From G963664585 sp963664585 (lineage in GTDB: Bacteria; Bacillota; Clostridia; Oscillospirales; Ruminococcaceae): a stretch of 64,000 bases of DNA. Positions 24,832-34,080 of this stretch are shown here, in pieces; positions within the stretch are counted from its first letter, which is position 1; each line of letters begins with the position of its first letter. The stretch spans positions 140,008 to 204,007 of the forward strand of contig CAXXEO010000021.1 of the NCBI GenBank assembly GCA_963664585.2, read 5' to 3'. The position numbers were made by a program, and so were the translations under genes. The notes beneath the pieces are model-generated. The model was not told where the DNA came from, searched no databases, and saw only the letters and a program-made list of their open reading frames with translations.

Positions 24832-26709
24832 TTAATTATCATCATTTTTGTTGTTATTGTCAACAGCTTTCTCATCTCCAGCATGCAAAAAAGAGTAGAG
24901 TGCCTGTGCCGTCTTTACAGACATTCCCTTCACATCGGCTAGTTTCTCGAGTGTTGCCAGTTTCATTGCCGACATTGTTTTAAATGCCTTAAAAAGTGCT
25001 TTTGCCCTGGATGGCCCTATACCGGATACTGTGCGAAGGGAGAGTTCAAAGGAGGCCGTCTTGTGCTTTTTGTGGGAATACTCCACAGAAAAACGATGTG
25101 CTTCATTTTGTATGCCTGATATAAGGGTAAATGCGCTTCGATTTGCTGAAATAGCGATCTCTCCATTATCCGAAGCGATTGCGCGTGTGCGATGCTTATC
25201 ATCTTTCACCATACCGAAGGCAGGTATGTCCAGCCCCAGTTTGTGCAGCACCCCAAGAGCGACGGCGAGATGACCTTTTCCTCCGTCAATAAGGATGAGG
25301 TCAGGAAGGATCGCAAAAGAGGTTCCGCTTCCCTTTTCATCCAGATAATGCACAAAGCGCCTCTCCAACATCTGCGCCATGCTTTTGTAGTCATCAGGTC
25401 CATTCGTATCCCGGATGGCAAATCGCTTATAAAGGCTTTTCTGCGGCCGCCCATCCTGAAACACCACCATGCCCCCGACAATGGTATCCGAACCGATATT
25501 GGAGATATCATAGGCCTCAATATGAGAAGGGGGACGCGGTAGACCCAAAAGCCTAGCCAGCTCGTCGAGGGCAGCCAACTCGCGCCCTGTACGCCGCCCC
25601 ATCTGCGTCAGCTGCTGGGCCGCGTTGAGTCGCGCCGTTTCCACCAGCTTGAGCTGCTCGCCCCGCTGGGGTGTGGATATCTCCACCTTATGTCCTGCCC
25701 TTTCGCTCAGAAGCTGCTGTAATAGGGCAAGATCCGCTGTTTCCCCATCCATTGCGACACGCGGCGGAATGTCGTTGTCTGGCTGGTAGTATCTCGCCAA
25801 AAACTCTCCTCGTGCCTCAGCAATATCTGCTGTCTCGCCGAGAAGAAAATCTTCTTTGTCCACAAGTCGCCCACCGCGGAACTTCATCAGCACGGCAGCG
25901 GTGTCATCCACACCCTGAATCAGGGCGATGACGTCCTGATTCTCCTCTTTTGTGAGTATTACCCTCTGTTTATCTGTTATTCTGGTAATGGCATTGATGC
26001 GGTCTCGAAACCGCGCCGCCTTCTCAAACTCAAGGCGCTCAGAGGCTTCTTCCATGCGGGCGGTTAGCTGAGCAATCGAGTGAACCGTTCCCCCTTCAAT
26101 AAAATCCACTGCCTGTGAAACAAGTTCGCCATATTCTGGCTGCGTAACATTCCCCTTGCACAGCCCTATGCATTGCTTCATATGGAAGTTGAGGCATGGT
26201 CGTCCTTTGCCAAAGTCCTGAGGAAACCGCCGCTGGCAGCTTGGCAGTAAAAAAGCCTTTCTAGCTTCGTCAACCGTCTGCTTTACCACATAATGTGAAA
26301 GATAGGGGCCTATATAGCGGCTTTTGTCCTCCGCCTTCTGCATGACGGCCAAAAGGCGTGGATAGCTTTCATTGGTGATCTTTATATAGCTGTAACCCTT
26401 ATCGTCCTTTAAGAGGATGTTGTACTTGGGCGTATGCTGCTTGATCATGCTGCATTCAAGCACCAATGCCTCGAATTCGCTCGCTGTGATGATGAAGTCA
26501 AAATTCTTTACATTTTCCACCATCCGGTATACCTTGGGCAGATGGTTTTTCAGATTGGTGAAATAGCTGGAAACGCGGTTCCTGAGCACCTTCGCTTTGC
26601 CAATATAAATAATTTCCCCTGCCTTGTTACGCATGATATATACGCCCGGCTCTTCAGGCAGAGCCCTTGCCTTATCTCTCAGACGTTGTATAAGCACTTC
26701 ATCAATCAT
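24832..26709 (-). CDS. uvrC: excinuclease ABC subunit C
   Basis: 625 residues from the ATG at 26709, chosen because the family begins shortly before the GIY-YIG domain; a longer frame reaches 26853. Nucleotide excision repair: makes the 3' and 5' incisions with UvrAB. GIY-YIG nuclease domain (PGVYIMRNKAGEIIYIGKA, ~19-37), a UVR motif (~200-235), the RNase H-like C-terminal nuclease half (HIEAYDISNIGSD, LILIDGGKGH), and terminal helix-hairpin-helix repeats (SGIGPSRAKALF, DVKGMSVKTAQAL). The ribosome binding site at 26709 is weak, so a slightly longer N-terminus is possible. Confidence 0.95.
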   Translation of the reverse strand: MIDEVLIQRLRDKARALPEEPGVYIMRNKAGEIIYIGKAKVLRNRVSSYFTNLKNHLPKVYRMVENVKNFDFIITASEFEALVLECSMIKQHTPKYNILLKDDKGYSYIKITNESYPRLLAVMQKAEDKSRYIGPYLSHYVVKQTVDEARKAFLLPSCQRRFPQDFGKGRPCLNFHMKQCIGLCKGNVTQPEYGELVSQAVDFIEGGTVHSIAQLTARMEEASERLEFEKAARFRDRINAITRITDKQRVILTKEENQDVIALIQGVDDTAAVLMKFRGGRLVDKEDFLLGETADIAEARGEFLARYYQPDNDIPPRVAMDGETADLALLQQLLSERAGHKVEISTPQRGEQLKLVETARLNAAQQLTQMGRRTGRELAALDELARLLGLPRPPSHIEAYDISNIGSDTIVGGMVVFQDGRPQKSLYKRFAIRDTNGPDDYKSMAQMLERRFVHYLDEKGSGTSFAILPDLILIDGGKGHLAVALGVLHKLGLDIPAFGMVKDDKHRTRAIASDNGEIAISANRSAFTLISGIQNEAHRFSVEYSHKKHKTASFELSLRTVSGIGPSRAKALFKAFKTMSAMKLATLEKLADVKGMSVKTAQALYSFLHAGDEKAVDNNNKNDDN

Positions 26710-26789
26710 AAGAGCAGCCTTCTCCGCACGAGCAAAAACTGATATTCTCATCGCGCTTATCAGCCCGTACGGAAGATGATAAGCTATAT

Positions 26790-26822
26790 TATAGCCAATT
26801 AAACCGCCCCACCAGGCGGTTT
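26790..26822. other. solo family A end next to a hairpin
   Basis: TATAGCCAATTAA (26790-26802) matches the family A terminus, but no core or second end follows. A hairpin AAACCGCC-CCACCA-GGCGGTTT starts at once (26801-26822). It is a possible relic of a deleted copy, upstream of uvrC. Confidence 0.4.
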
Positions 26823-26851
26823 GTTTTCTGTGCAGAGAAACTATATTACAC

Positions 26852-26881
26852 AAAAAAGTGTGCCGCCTAATGGCGGCACAC
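26852..26881 (-). terminator. terminator of the HPr gene
   Basis: Minus strand: GTGTGCCGCC-ATTA-GGCGGCACAC followed by TTTTTTG, 27 nt past the HPr stop codon. Confidence 0.9.
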
Positions 26882-26907
26882 CCGATACTGTCAACTAATT
26901 TGACAGT

Positions 26908-27171
26908 TTATTCTACAAATCCAGACTCAACCAGTTTAACCAAACCTTCAACTGCTGTCTGCTCGTCTGAACCGTCAGCAATAATTTTAATGGAGGTTCC
27001 ACCAACGATACCGAGAGAAAGCACACCTAACAGGCTCTTGGCGTTAACCCTGCGTTCTTCCTTCTCAACCCAGATAGAGGATTTATACTCGTTGGCCTTC
27101 TGGATGAAGAAGGTTGCCGGACGGGCATGAAGACCTATTTGATTCTGAACTGCTACTTCTTTTAAATACAT
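26908..27171 (-). CDS. HPr-family phosphocarrier protein
   Basis: 87 residues. The active-site motif GLHARPA (~13-19) has the phospho-accepting His15, and the regulatory serine lies in AKSLLGVLSL (~45-53, Ser46 equivalent). So it could serve the phosphotransferase system and HPr-kinase signalling; a Crh-like protein would lack His15. AGGAGGA precedes the ATG. It stands alone with its own terminator. No enzyme I is in the window. Confidence 0.92.
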   Translation of the reverse strand: MYLKEVAVQNQIGLHARPATFFIQKANEYKSSIWVEKEERRVNAKSLLGVLSLGIVGGTSIKIIADGSDEQTAVEGLVKLVESGFVE

Positions 27172-27343
27172 AAACTTTCCTCCTTCAAAAATGAAAAGCT
27201 ACACTTCTCAGTATGTGATAATTATATCATGTTTCAACAGGCAGTCAATGTGCATATTGTACAATCTTGGACTGGTTGATCCGATTCTACCGATTTTCTA
27301 TAAAAACAAGAATTTCGCTTATTGATATTGTGCATTAATACTA

Positions 27344-28064
27344 TTATATTTTCACAAATCTAAAAATATTATAGATTACTGGGCCAAATAAGGCGGGTAG
27401 AAGATTTGCAGTTTTGATTTTTGTCGCCCCTAAGAAATTGGTTCCGATACAAATCACAATGCAATAACCCACCATGCAGATCATTCCTAACAGTTCGTCC
27501 GACACAATAGGTGCTATAAAACCAGCGGCAATGGTAATCGCCCCTTGATACAAAAAGACTGTCACACCGGAAAAGGGTACACCGGCGCCCAATGTCGACC
27601 CCAGTATGATTGCCGTAATAAAATCGATTGTACTTTTGACCAAAAGAACACTGCTGTCCCCTCTGAGGCCCTCATTGAGTGAGCCCAGAATGGCCATGGC
27701 ACCCACAGAAAAGACAAGAGAAGCGGTAATGAAGCCCTTGGCAAAACCTTCAGTACCCACTTTTTTCTCAATACAGCTTCCGAAACGGTTAAGCCCATCA
27801 TCAATATGTAAAATTTCGCCGATTATAGCACCTCCAACAAGGCTTTAGGAGAAGCACCAGAGCGCCCGAATCTTTGAGCACCCCTGTCACCGGATCAGCT
27901 TTGAACATCGAGCCAATGACACCATTAAGGCCGATGATCGCTACTGAAAGGCCAACCATCTTTAAAGCGGCCTCTTCAATATTTTTTGAAAGTCCTTTTT
28001 TAATCAGTAAGCCGATAAATCCACCGGCAAAAGCCGCAGCGGTATTAACGATTGTTCCAAACAT
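27344..28064 (-). pseudogene. DUF554 membrane protein, frame-shifted
   Basis: Two frames together give one DUF554 protein (~235 aa expected). The N-terminal part (28064 down to ~27845, MFGTIVNTAAAFAGGFIGLL) and the C-terminal part (to 27344, GTEGFAKGFITASLVFSVGAM) join in register if one base is removed near 27844-27846, an AAA run on the coding strand; the linking stretch then reads SLVGGAIIGEILHIDDGLN, as expected. About six membrane helices. It is either a recent pseudogene or a homopolymer error. The function of DUF554 is not known. Confidence 0.8.
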
Positions 28065-28069
28065 ATACG

Positions 28070-28822
28070 TTATACTCCATCATCCTCGTCCTTCTTCTGG
28101 AGAAGGGCGATCAGATATTTTTTATCCCCCGCCGTAAGCGGTGCCTTAAGCAACATATCAGGGCGCTTATGCAGAGTGTTCTCCAGTGCCTTTTCCCTGC
28201 GCCATCGTATAATATTGGCATGGTGCCCGGAAAGGAGTACCGGCGGGACCTCGCGATCGTGCCAGGCTGCCGGATGGGTATAGTGGGGATGCTCCAAAAG
28301 CCCACCGTAGTGGCTCTCTTCCATAAAACAGGCAGGATCGGCCAGAACTCCCTCGCATAGTCTGCTGACGGCATCAGCGACCACCAGTGCGCCCAGTTCT
28401 CCGCCAGTCAGGACATAATCCCCGATGGATAATTCTTCGTCCACCATTTCGTCTATAAAACGTTGGTCTACGCCCTCATAGTGACCACAGACCAGCAAAA
28501 TGTTTTCTTCTTTGGAAAGCTCAATCGCCTTTTTCTGAGTAAATACTTCTCCCTGAGGAGACATGTAGATGATTTTGGGGCGTTTTCCCAACTGATTGCA
28601 GATTTCGGTGCAACACGCATAAAGAGGACCGGGCTCCATCACCATGCCCTTTCCCCCGCCATAAAGATTATCATCCACTCGGTTGTGCTTATTACCTGCA
28701 TAGTCGCGAATATTGTGGCAGTTTACCTCGATATACCCCGCCCGCTGGGCACGTCCGATAATGCTTTCATCCATCACCGTCCGGCACATAACCGGGAATA
28801 GGGTTGCGATATCAATCCTCAT
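28070..28822 (-). CDS. trmD: tRNA (guanine37-N1)-methyltransferase
   Basis: About 250 residues; start taken as the ATG giving MRIDIATLFP (28822; ATG at 28825 also possible). SPOUT fold with the trefoil knot: NLYGGGKGMVM (~50-60), LLVCGHYEGVDQR (~104-116), SIGDYVLTGGELGA (~127-140). It methylates G37 to prevent frameshifting. It overlaps the rimM stop region, as usual in this operon. Confidence 0.97.
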   Translation of the reverse strand: MRIDIATLFPVMCRTVMDESIIGRAQRAGYIEVNCHNIRDYAGNKHNRVDDNLYGGGKGMVMEPGPLYACCTEICNQLGKRPKIIYMSPQGEVFTQKKAIELSKEENILLVCGHYEGVDQRFIDEMVDEELSIGDYVLTGGELGALVVADAVSRLCEGVLADPACFMEESHYGGLLEHPHYTHPAAWHDREVPPVLLSGHHANIIRWRREKALENTLHKRPDMLLKAPLTAGDKKYLIALLQKKDEDDGV

Positions 28823-29327
28823 CATCAAAAAGCCCCTTTAGCGGTCTGATCTTCATCAGCTCTCCATCCAGATCCACCGAGATGATCACATCCTTGATCG
28901 CGGGGATAAGCCGTTCTTTCCCGTCAGCAAACAGTATGTGATAAACGTCATTGGCTCCGGTTTGGGAAACGTCGGAAATGGTGCCATATTCGATGCCGGT
29001 ATCCACATCGACTACGTGAATACCGATGAGGTCTTGAATGAAGCAGTCCCCTTCATCCATTGCAGTATCCTGTCTGTTAATATACAGCACCTTGCCACGC
29101 AGAGCGATAGCACTTTCTATACTGTCCAGTCCAACAAACTTGATCAGCGCCATATTGTTCTGGGCGCGGCAGGATTCTACCTGGATGCTCTCACGGCCAC
29201 CGTCCAAATAGAGGGTCTTAAATCCTTCGAGAAATTCTGGTTCATCACACCATGGCATGACCTTGAGCTCACCCTTAATACCGTGGGTGGTCACAACCTT
29301 ACCACATTCAAGAAATGTTTTTTTCAT
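28812..29327 (-). CDS. rimM: 16S rRNA processing protein RimM
   Basis: 171 residues from the ATG at 29327 (GGAGAG upstream). N-terminal RimM domain (GKVVTTHGIKGELKV, ~9-23) and a C-terminal PRC-barrel (DLIGIHVVDVDTG ~95; IPAIKDVI ~142). It aids 30S head maturation. It follows khpA in the rpsP-khpA-rimM-trmD order; a hairpin lies in the 149-nt gap from khpA. Confidence 0.94.
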   Translation of the reverse strand: MKKTFLECGKVVTTHGIKGELKVMPWCDEPEFLEGFKTLYLDGGRESIQVESCRAQNNMALIKFVGLDSIESAIALRGKVLYINRQDTAMDEGDCFIQDLIGIHVVDVDTGIEYGTISDVSQTGANDVYHILFADGKERLIPAIKDVIISVDLDGELMKIRPLKGLFDDED

Positions 29328-29394
29328 CGTATCTCTCCATAAAAACTGCATTTGCTCGCAAAAGCATCGATTTGTACCGATTCCATGAATTAAG

Positions 29395-29426
29395 CAGATA
29401 AACCGCCGAAAACGGCGGTTTATCTG
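29395..29426. terminator. hairpin between khpA and rimM
   Basis: CAGATAAACCGCCG - AAAA - CGGCGGTTTATCTG, a 14-bp perfect stem with no clear T-run on either side. It may attenuate or stabilise the message within the operon. Confidence 0.7.
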
Positions 29427-29476
29427 TAACTTGGGTTCGGTCAGAAACCACAAAGAGGTTTTCCTTCAAACAGCAG

Positions 29477-29710
29477 TTAGTCTATCTCGACAGCTACTTT
29501 TGCACCCGCTTTATTGGCGGCGGCACGGACAACAGTGCGAATCGCTTTGGCGATCCTGCCCTGTTTTCCAATGACACGTCCCATATCCTCTTGGGCCACG
29601 TGGAGATGGTAGACAACGGTGCGATCCTCAAGAGGCTCGTCTGCCGTTACACTCACCGAATTCTTATCGTCAACCAAACCGCGAGCGATGGCTATGATAA
29701 GCTCTTCCAT
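29477..29710 (-). CDS. khpA: KH-domain RNA-binding protein KhpA (YlqC)
   Basis: 77 residues. A KH domain with the GKQGRIAKAIRT loop (~53-64, GxxG type), VHVAQEDMGRVIGKQG. KhpA binds RNA, often with KhpB, and affects cell division and translation in Firmicutes. It lies between rpsP and rimM, its usual place. Confidence 0.93.
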   Translation of the reverse strand: MEELIIAIARGLVDDKNSVSVTADEPLEDRTVVYHLHVAQEDMGRVIGKQGRIAKAIRTVVRAAANKAGAKVAVEID

Positions 29711-29731
29711 TGGTTAAAGCCCCCTTCTAGG

Positions 29732-29974
29732 TTAAAGAACCCCGCTTTTCTTCAGAAGCGCCCTTACCGTATCGGTGGGCTGGGCTCCGTTAGACATCCA
29801 CTTCTTTGCCTTCTCAGCGTCCACCTTGATCACCGACGGATCCTGAGTAGGATCATAATAGCCCAATTCTTCAATGAATCTGCCATCACGGGGATAGCGG
29901 GAATCGGCTACAACGATGCGATAAAAGGGAGCTTTTTTGGCGCCCATGCGACGAAGTCTTATTTTAACAGCCAT
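29732..29974 (-). CDS. rpsP: 30S ribosomal protein S16
   Basis: 80 residues from the ATG at 29974 (AGGAGGTG ~7 nt upstream; a GTG three codons earlier is inside the ribosome binding site). MAVKIRLRRMGAKKAPFYRIVVADSR-type N-terminus, then RDGRFIEELGYYDP, diagnostic of S16. Part of the small subunit body. Confidence 0.98.
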   Translation of the reverse strand: MAVKIRLRRMGAKKAPFYRIVVADSRYPRDGRFIEELGYYDPTQDPSVIKVDAEKAKKWMSNGAQPTDTVRALLKKSGVL

Positions 29975-30029
29975 GACTGTCACCTCCTGTAATAAAATTT
30001 TATATTCTCACCCTATGGGTAAAAATCAT

Positions 30030-31379
30030 TTAAAATGGCAGTCCCTTAAGTCCGCCAAAGGGTCCCATCGAATGGCGTTTGCCACCCTTTTGCATGTTCT
30101 GCATCTGCTTCATCATCTTGCTCATTTGCTCAAACTGACGCAGCACGCGGTTGACATCCTCAACCCTCGTTCCGCTTCCGGCCGCAATGCGGCGTTTGCG
30201 TGGCGGGGTAACCATCGTCGGTTTCTCTCTTTCGGCCTTTGTCATCGAATGAATAATTGCCTCAACACGTTTTAATTCGCGTTCGCCCTGAGCAGCCTCT
30301 TCATCCTTTATTTTCACGCCTGGGATCATCCCCAGTACCTGCCCGAGCGGGCCCATCCCTTGTATCTGTTTCATCTGTTCTAACAGGTCATTCAGGTCGA
30401 ATTTATTTTTAAGAAGCTTTTCTTGAAGCTTTGCAGCTTGTTTTTCGTCTACCGCAGTCTGTGCTTTTTCAATAAAGGTAAGCATGTCGCCCATGCCCAA
30501 GATTCTCGAAGCCATTCTGTCAGGGAAAAACGGTTCCAAATCCTCTAGCTTTTCTCCTGTACCGGCAAACTTAATCGGCCTTCCGGTTACCGCCCGTACG
30601 GAAAGGGCAGCGCCGCCCCGGGTATCGCCATCCAGCTTGGTGAGCACCACACCGTCGATCCCGATAGCCCCATTAAAGCCCTCGGCCACCGTCACCGCAT
30701 CCTGGCCGGTCATCGCATCCACCACCAAAAGAATCTCGTGTGGCTTAACCTCATCCTTTATGGCCTTTAATTCATCCATCAGCTGCTCGTCAATATGCAG
30801 ACGGCCAGCCGTATCAATGATCATGATATCGTGTCCATAGTCCTTGGCGCGCATCAGCGCTTTTTTGGCGATAGTGACCGGGTTTTCCGTTCCCATTTCA
30901 AACACGGGTACGCCGACCTTTTCGCCGAGTACCTGAAGCTGTTTAATAGCCGCCGGACGATAGATATCGCAGGCTACAAGCATAGGGCGCTTTCCCTGCT
31001 CGCGAAAGTACTTCGCAAGTTTGCCCGCGTGTGTCGTTTTGCCCGAGCCTTGAAGTCCACACATCATAATGATGGTGGGGTTCTTGGAGGAAAAATTTAT
31101 TCTCACGTTTTCGCCGCCCATCAACCGGGTCAGCTCGGCGTTGACAATCTTAATTACATGCTGTGCGGGAGTAAGGCTTTCAAGCACATCATTGCCAATG
31201 GCCTTTTCCGTCACTGCGGCCACAAAATCCTTAGCGACCTTGTAGTTGACGTCAGCCTCAAGAAGGACGAGGCGCACCTCGCGCATGGCATCGCGCACAT
31301 CAGATTCCTTCAGTCTGCCTTTGCCGCGCAACTTTTTAAAAGTAGCCGACAGTTTGTCTGTTAAGCCTTCAAACGCCAT
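30030..31379 (-). CDS. ffh: signal recognition particle protein Ffh
   Basis: 449 residues. N domain, then G domain with P-loop GLQGSGKTTHAGKLA (~108-122), DTAGRL (~189-194), TKLDGDTRGG (~247-256), and a Met-rich M domain (MKQIQGMGPLGQVLGMIPG; MSKMMKQMQNM) that binds SRP RNA and signal peptides. A GTPase that delivers nascent membrane proteins to FtsY. ylxM lies just upstream. Confidence 0.98.
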   Translation of the reverse strand: MAFEGLTDKLSATFKKLRGKGRLKESDVRDAMREVRLVLLEADVNYKVAKDFVAAVTEKAIGNDVLESLTPAQHVIKIVNAELTRLMGGENVRINFSSKNPTIIMMCGLQGSGKTTHAGKLAKYFREQGKRPMLVACDIYRPAAIKQLQVLGEKVGVPVFEMGTENPVTIAKKALMRAKDYGHDIMIIDTAGRLHIDEQLMDELKAIKDEVKPHEILLVVDAMTGQDAVTVAEGFNGAIGIDGVVLTKLDGDTRGGAALSVRAVTGRPIKFAGTGEKLEDLEPFFPDRMASRILGMGDMLTFIEKAQTAVDEKQAAKLQEKLLKNKFDLNDLLEQMKQIQGMGPLGQVLGMIPGVKIKDEEAAQGERELKRVEAIIHSMTKAEREKPTMVTPPRKRRIAAGSGTRVEDVNRVLRQFEQMSKMMKQMQNMQKGGKRHSMGPFGGLKGLPF

Positions 31380-31411
31380 GAAAACACTCCTTTCAACTTG
31401 ATTTGCCGTAT

Positions 31412-31774
31412 TTATATAGTCAGCTTGCCAGATAGATCAACTATCCGCTTCACTCGCTGGCTGATATCCTTGGAGAAGCAAAACCGGTCATTGATCAGCT
31501 CAATTTCCTGGGCACACTTCACAATATTTTCGATGGTGTCTTTAATCTCGCCGAATCTTTCCACAAGCCCAAGCAGCTCTTCCGATTGGCGCAACTGCTG
31601 TTCAGCCCGTTTAATGCTGTCCCGCACGCCCTGACGGGTTATCCCGCTGTGGGCAGCGATTTCAGCCAGTGAAAGATCCTCGTTGTAGTAGAGCTCGACG
31701 ACCTCTTGCTGTTTTTCTGTCAACATCTCACCATAAAAGTCGTAAAGCATCGAGATACTCATATCCTTGGCCAC
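31412..31774 (-). CDS. ylxM: YlxM, SRP-associated HTH protein
   Basis: 120 residues from a GTG at 31774 with GAGGTG ~7 nt upstream. Sigma-region-4-like helix-turn-helix: LTEKQQEVVELYYNEDLSL, then IAAHSGITRQGVRDSIKRAE (~35-54). YlxM stimulates the Ffh GTPase in the presence of SRP RNA in studied Gram-positives. It sits directly before ffh. Confidence 0.92.
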   Translation of the reverse strand: MAKDMSISMLYDFYGEMLTEKQQEVVELYYNEDLSLAEIAAHSGITRQGVRDSIKRAEQQLRQSEELLGLVERFGEIKDTIENIVKCAQEIELINDRFCFSKDISQRVKRIVDLSGKLTI

Positions 31775-32175
31775 TACAAACACCTCAATTCTACGCAAGT
31801 AAAGGCTGACCTTTGTCACCTGTCATATTATACAGTAACCGGCTATCAGTGTCAAGTAATTACCTTTACATCCGACATCTTTTTTTTGAGATTTATACAA
31901 TATATTGTGTTCTCTCGAAAATCAAGGCGCAAATTGAATCATTCGTTTTATTCTTCCCTATATGGTGACAGTCACCATTCATTTTCTCTTCGGTCAGTTG
32001 GCCGGAATTGCAGGCCTGTGGCTAAGGGAAACATTCTCGCCCCTGCTATAATTCTCAGATTGCAATTCCTGTCACATTTTGTTGACAAGAGGTGATTTAC
32101 TTTTGCCTCAAATCCCCTGCCTTCGGTTGGGAAAAGGAACAGTATCATAAAGCGGAGTAACAGCCGAACAATATT
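31775..32175. other. intergenic, short palindromes only
   Basis: About 400 nt between the ylxM operon and the kinase gene. A small inverted repeat ATGGTGACAGTCACCAT lies at ~31961-31977, and a degraded CCCCTGCCTTCGG core near 32107-32125. No gene or known RNA seen. Confidence 0.45.
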
Positions 32176-32970
32176 TCAGATATGACTTCGTATTTGATGG
32201 AGCAGCAAATCATTTTCGCGCTTAGGGCGCCACTCTGCAAGGCGCGACGCAGCAATTGGAATCATCCATGCATCAATTTGTGCTTTGGTAAAACGACTCA
32301 GTTCGCAATATTTTTTTATGTAAACAGAATACATGAATTGCCTCATTAGCTGAATGTATTTTTTAACTGGCAGTGGAATATTATTTGGCAATTGTGATGT
32401 TATAAGAATGAGTGAAGTGCGCGCCACATCAGCGGCGGGATCACCAATGCCGGCAGTCATCCAGTCAAGAACGATCGGGTTGTTCTCAAACAGCATGATA
32501 TTATCGGGATGGAAGTCTCCATGACATAGAGAATCACCGTCAGGAAGCGCTTCCAACATTACAATTACGGCTTGTTTTTCCTGTTCAGAAAGCAGGTCGG
32601 CTTTTTCGATATCTCTCAACAGCCTCTGCTTGTATGGCAAAAGACCTGTTGGTTTTTGCATATGGATTCTGTGATGAAGAATGGCAAGCAGTTCTGCGTG
32701 TTTTTTTAGTCTCCATGGGTTCAGTAACTCTTTCAGCATAGATTTGCCTTTGACATATTCATACACGATACCAAAGCGTCCTTCATACTGTACCCATTCC
32801 AATACTTTTGGCGATGGCACCTCACAGTTATTGACAGCTCTCGCAGTGTCATATTCGCGTTTTGAATGCGATTCCGGAATCTCTTTTCGAAAAAGCTTAA
32901 GAACCGAGTTTTCATCCAGCTCATAAACCTCGGCAGTAGTTCCTGTCCCGATCAATCGTCCTAACTTCAA
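32176..32970 (-). CDS. aminoglycoside phosphotransferase (APH)-family kinase
   Basis: About 264 residues from a TTG at 32970 (GGGGA ~8 nt upstream); a TTG at 32988 is the alternative. Protein-kinase-like fold: LIGTGTTAEVYEL glycine loop, LKLFRKE lysine, and the APH catalytic loop CHGDFHPDNIML with metal-binding VLDWMTAGIGDP. It may phosphorylate an antibiotic or a small metabolite; substrate cannot be read from the sequence. It starts an accessory patch (32-37 kb) of AT-richer genes. Confidence 0.85.
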   Translation of the reverse strand: MKLGRLIGTGTTAEVYELDENSVLKLFRKEIPESHSKREYDTARAVNNCEVPSPKVLEWVQYEGRFGIVYEYVKGKSMLKELLNPWRLKKHAELLAILHHRIHMQKPTGLLPYKQRLLRDIEKADLLSEQEKQAVIVMLEALPDGDSLCHGDFHPDNIMLFENNPIVLDWMTAGIGDPAADVARTSLILITSQLPNNIPLPVKKYIQLMRQFMYSVYIKKYCELSRFTKAQIDAWMIPIAASRLAEWRPKRENDLLLHQIRSHI

Positions 32971-33161
32971 TGGATTATCCCCTGTCAATTCCTTTTACCA
33001 TTATTATACAAGCCTACTACAGGATTAAGCAATGATGAACCCAGAATCTTCAATCATTTTTATATTTGGCTCAGTCACATCATACAGCTGATAATTTAGG
33101 GCTTTTTATGGGACGGCTACTTGTTGCCCTCCCATAAATTAAAGACTATATCAATTACACA

Positions 33162-33785
33162 TTACTTTTTAATAGTAATAATGCCTGCACAATGTGATAC
33201 TTGAGAAAAGGCGATTTTCCCACCTGGAAAATGCTCTTTTAATTCGTCAAATACAATATAAATTTCATCTGAATCCCAGTCATCGCCATTCTCTCTTTTG
33301 CACATGTTCAATTGATTCCGTGTTTCAAAAATGACATCTCCAATTAAAATCAGACCATTCTCAGAAAAGTGGTTTAACAGTTGTGTAATGAATGTGACTT
33401 TCGCCATATCCTTTAAGTGATGAAATGCGTAAGTGCTGACAATATAATCAAATTGCTTATTTAAAACTTCTCTTGGCAATCCATTTACAAAATCATGATG
33501 TAGCAAAAATGCATTAGGCATTTTTTCTTTAGCAATCGCTATCATCCGTTCTGAAAAATCAATCCCATAAATTTCATATCCATCATCATACAGTCTTTTG
33601 GTTAGTACACCTGTTCCAAAGCCTATATCTAAAATATTGGCAAATTTCTTGGTATGTACGGTCTTGTATATTCCGTTTAAGACATCTTTATATCCTGCAA
33701 AAGGATACTCATTAGCCTCTTCAGATAAGTTAACGCTTTTATCATAACCGTCAGCCCATAAGTCAAATCCTTTACTGTTTAACAT
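33162..33785 (-). CDS. class I SAM-dependent methyltransferase
   Basis: 207 residues from the ATG at 33785 (AAGGAGAAG upstream). SAM motif I ILDIGFGTGVLTKRLYDDG (~47-65), IYGIDFSERMIAIA (~68-81), VSTYAFHHLKD (~110). Methyltransf_25/11 type; substrate unknown. AT-rich, monocistronic. It may modify a small molecule, judging from size and the absence of RNA-binding parts. Confidence 0.88.
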   Translation of the reverse strand: MLNSKGFDLWADGYDKSVNLSEEANEYPFAGYKDVLNGIYKTVHTKKFANILDIGFGTGVLTKRLYDDGYEIYGIDFSERMIAIAKEKMPNAFLLHHDFVNGLPREVLNKQFDYIVSTYAFHHLKDMAKVTFITQLLNHFSENGLILIGDVIFETRNQLNMCKRENGDDWDSDEIYIVFDELKEHFPGGKIAFSQVSHCAGIITIKK

Positions 33786-34080
33786 TTCACTTCTCCTTAG
33801 AAAAAACATCTATTTTAGGCTACCAACGGGATAGGGTCTCTTGCAGACATAGTTCTGTACTTATCTGTGGACTGTATTGCCAGTGCAAAATTTAAAAGGA
33901 TACTCCGCTTCTCGTTAGCCGTCTCCTTAGCATAAGTTTACGAAATTATGCCAAATCAAATAGTTGTTGAGATATTTCGTGGAAACGCCCTTGAATGTAC
34001 GCATAAAGAGTTTCAATTTGCCCGGCTAATTATTAGAAGGAAGAGTACCCTATACGGGCCTCTTCCTTTTTTTATTAGCA
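33786..34080. other. intergenic with a terminator-like hairpin
   Basis: 295 nt. AAGGAAGAG - loop - CCTCTTCCTT with a plus-strand run of Ts lies at 34037-34073, just past the 3' end of the TauE-like gene. The rest holds no convincing gene. A 46-codon plus-strand frame from 33948 was considered and rejected. Confidence 0.5.
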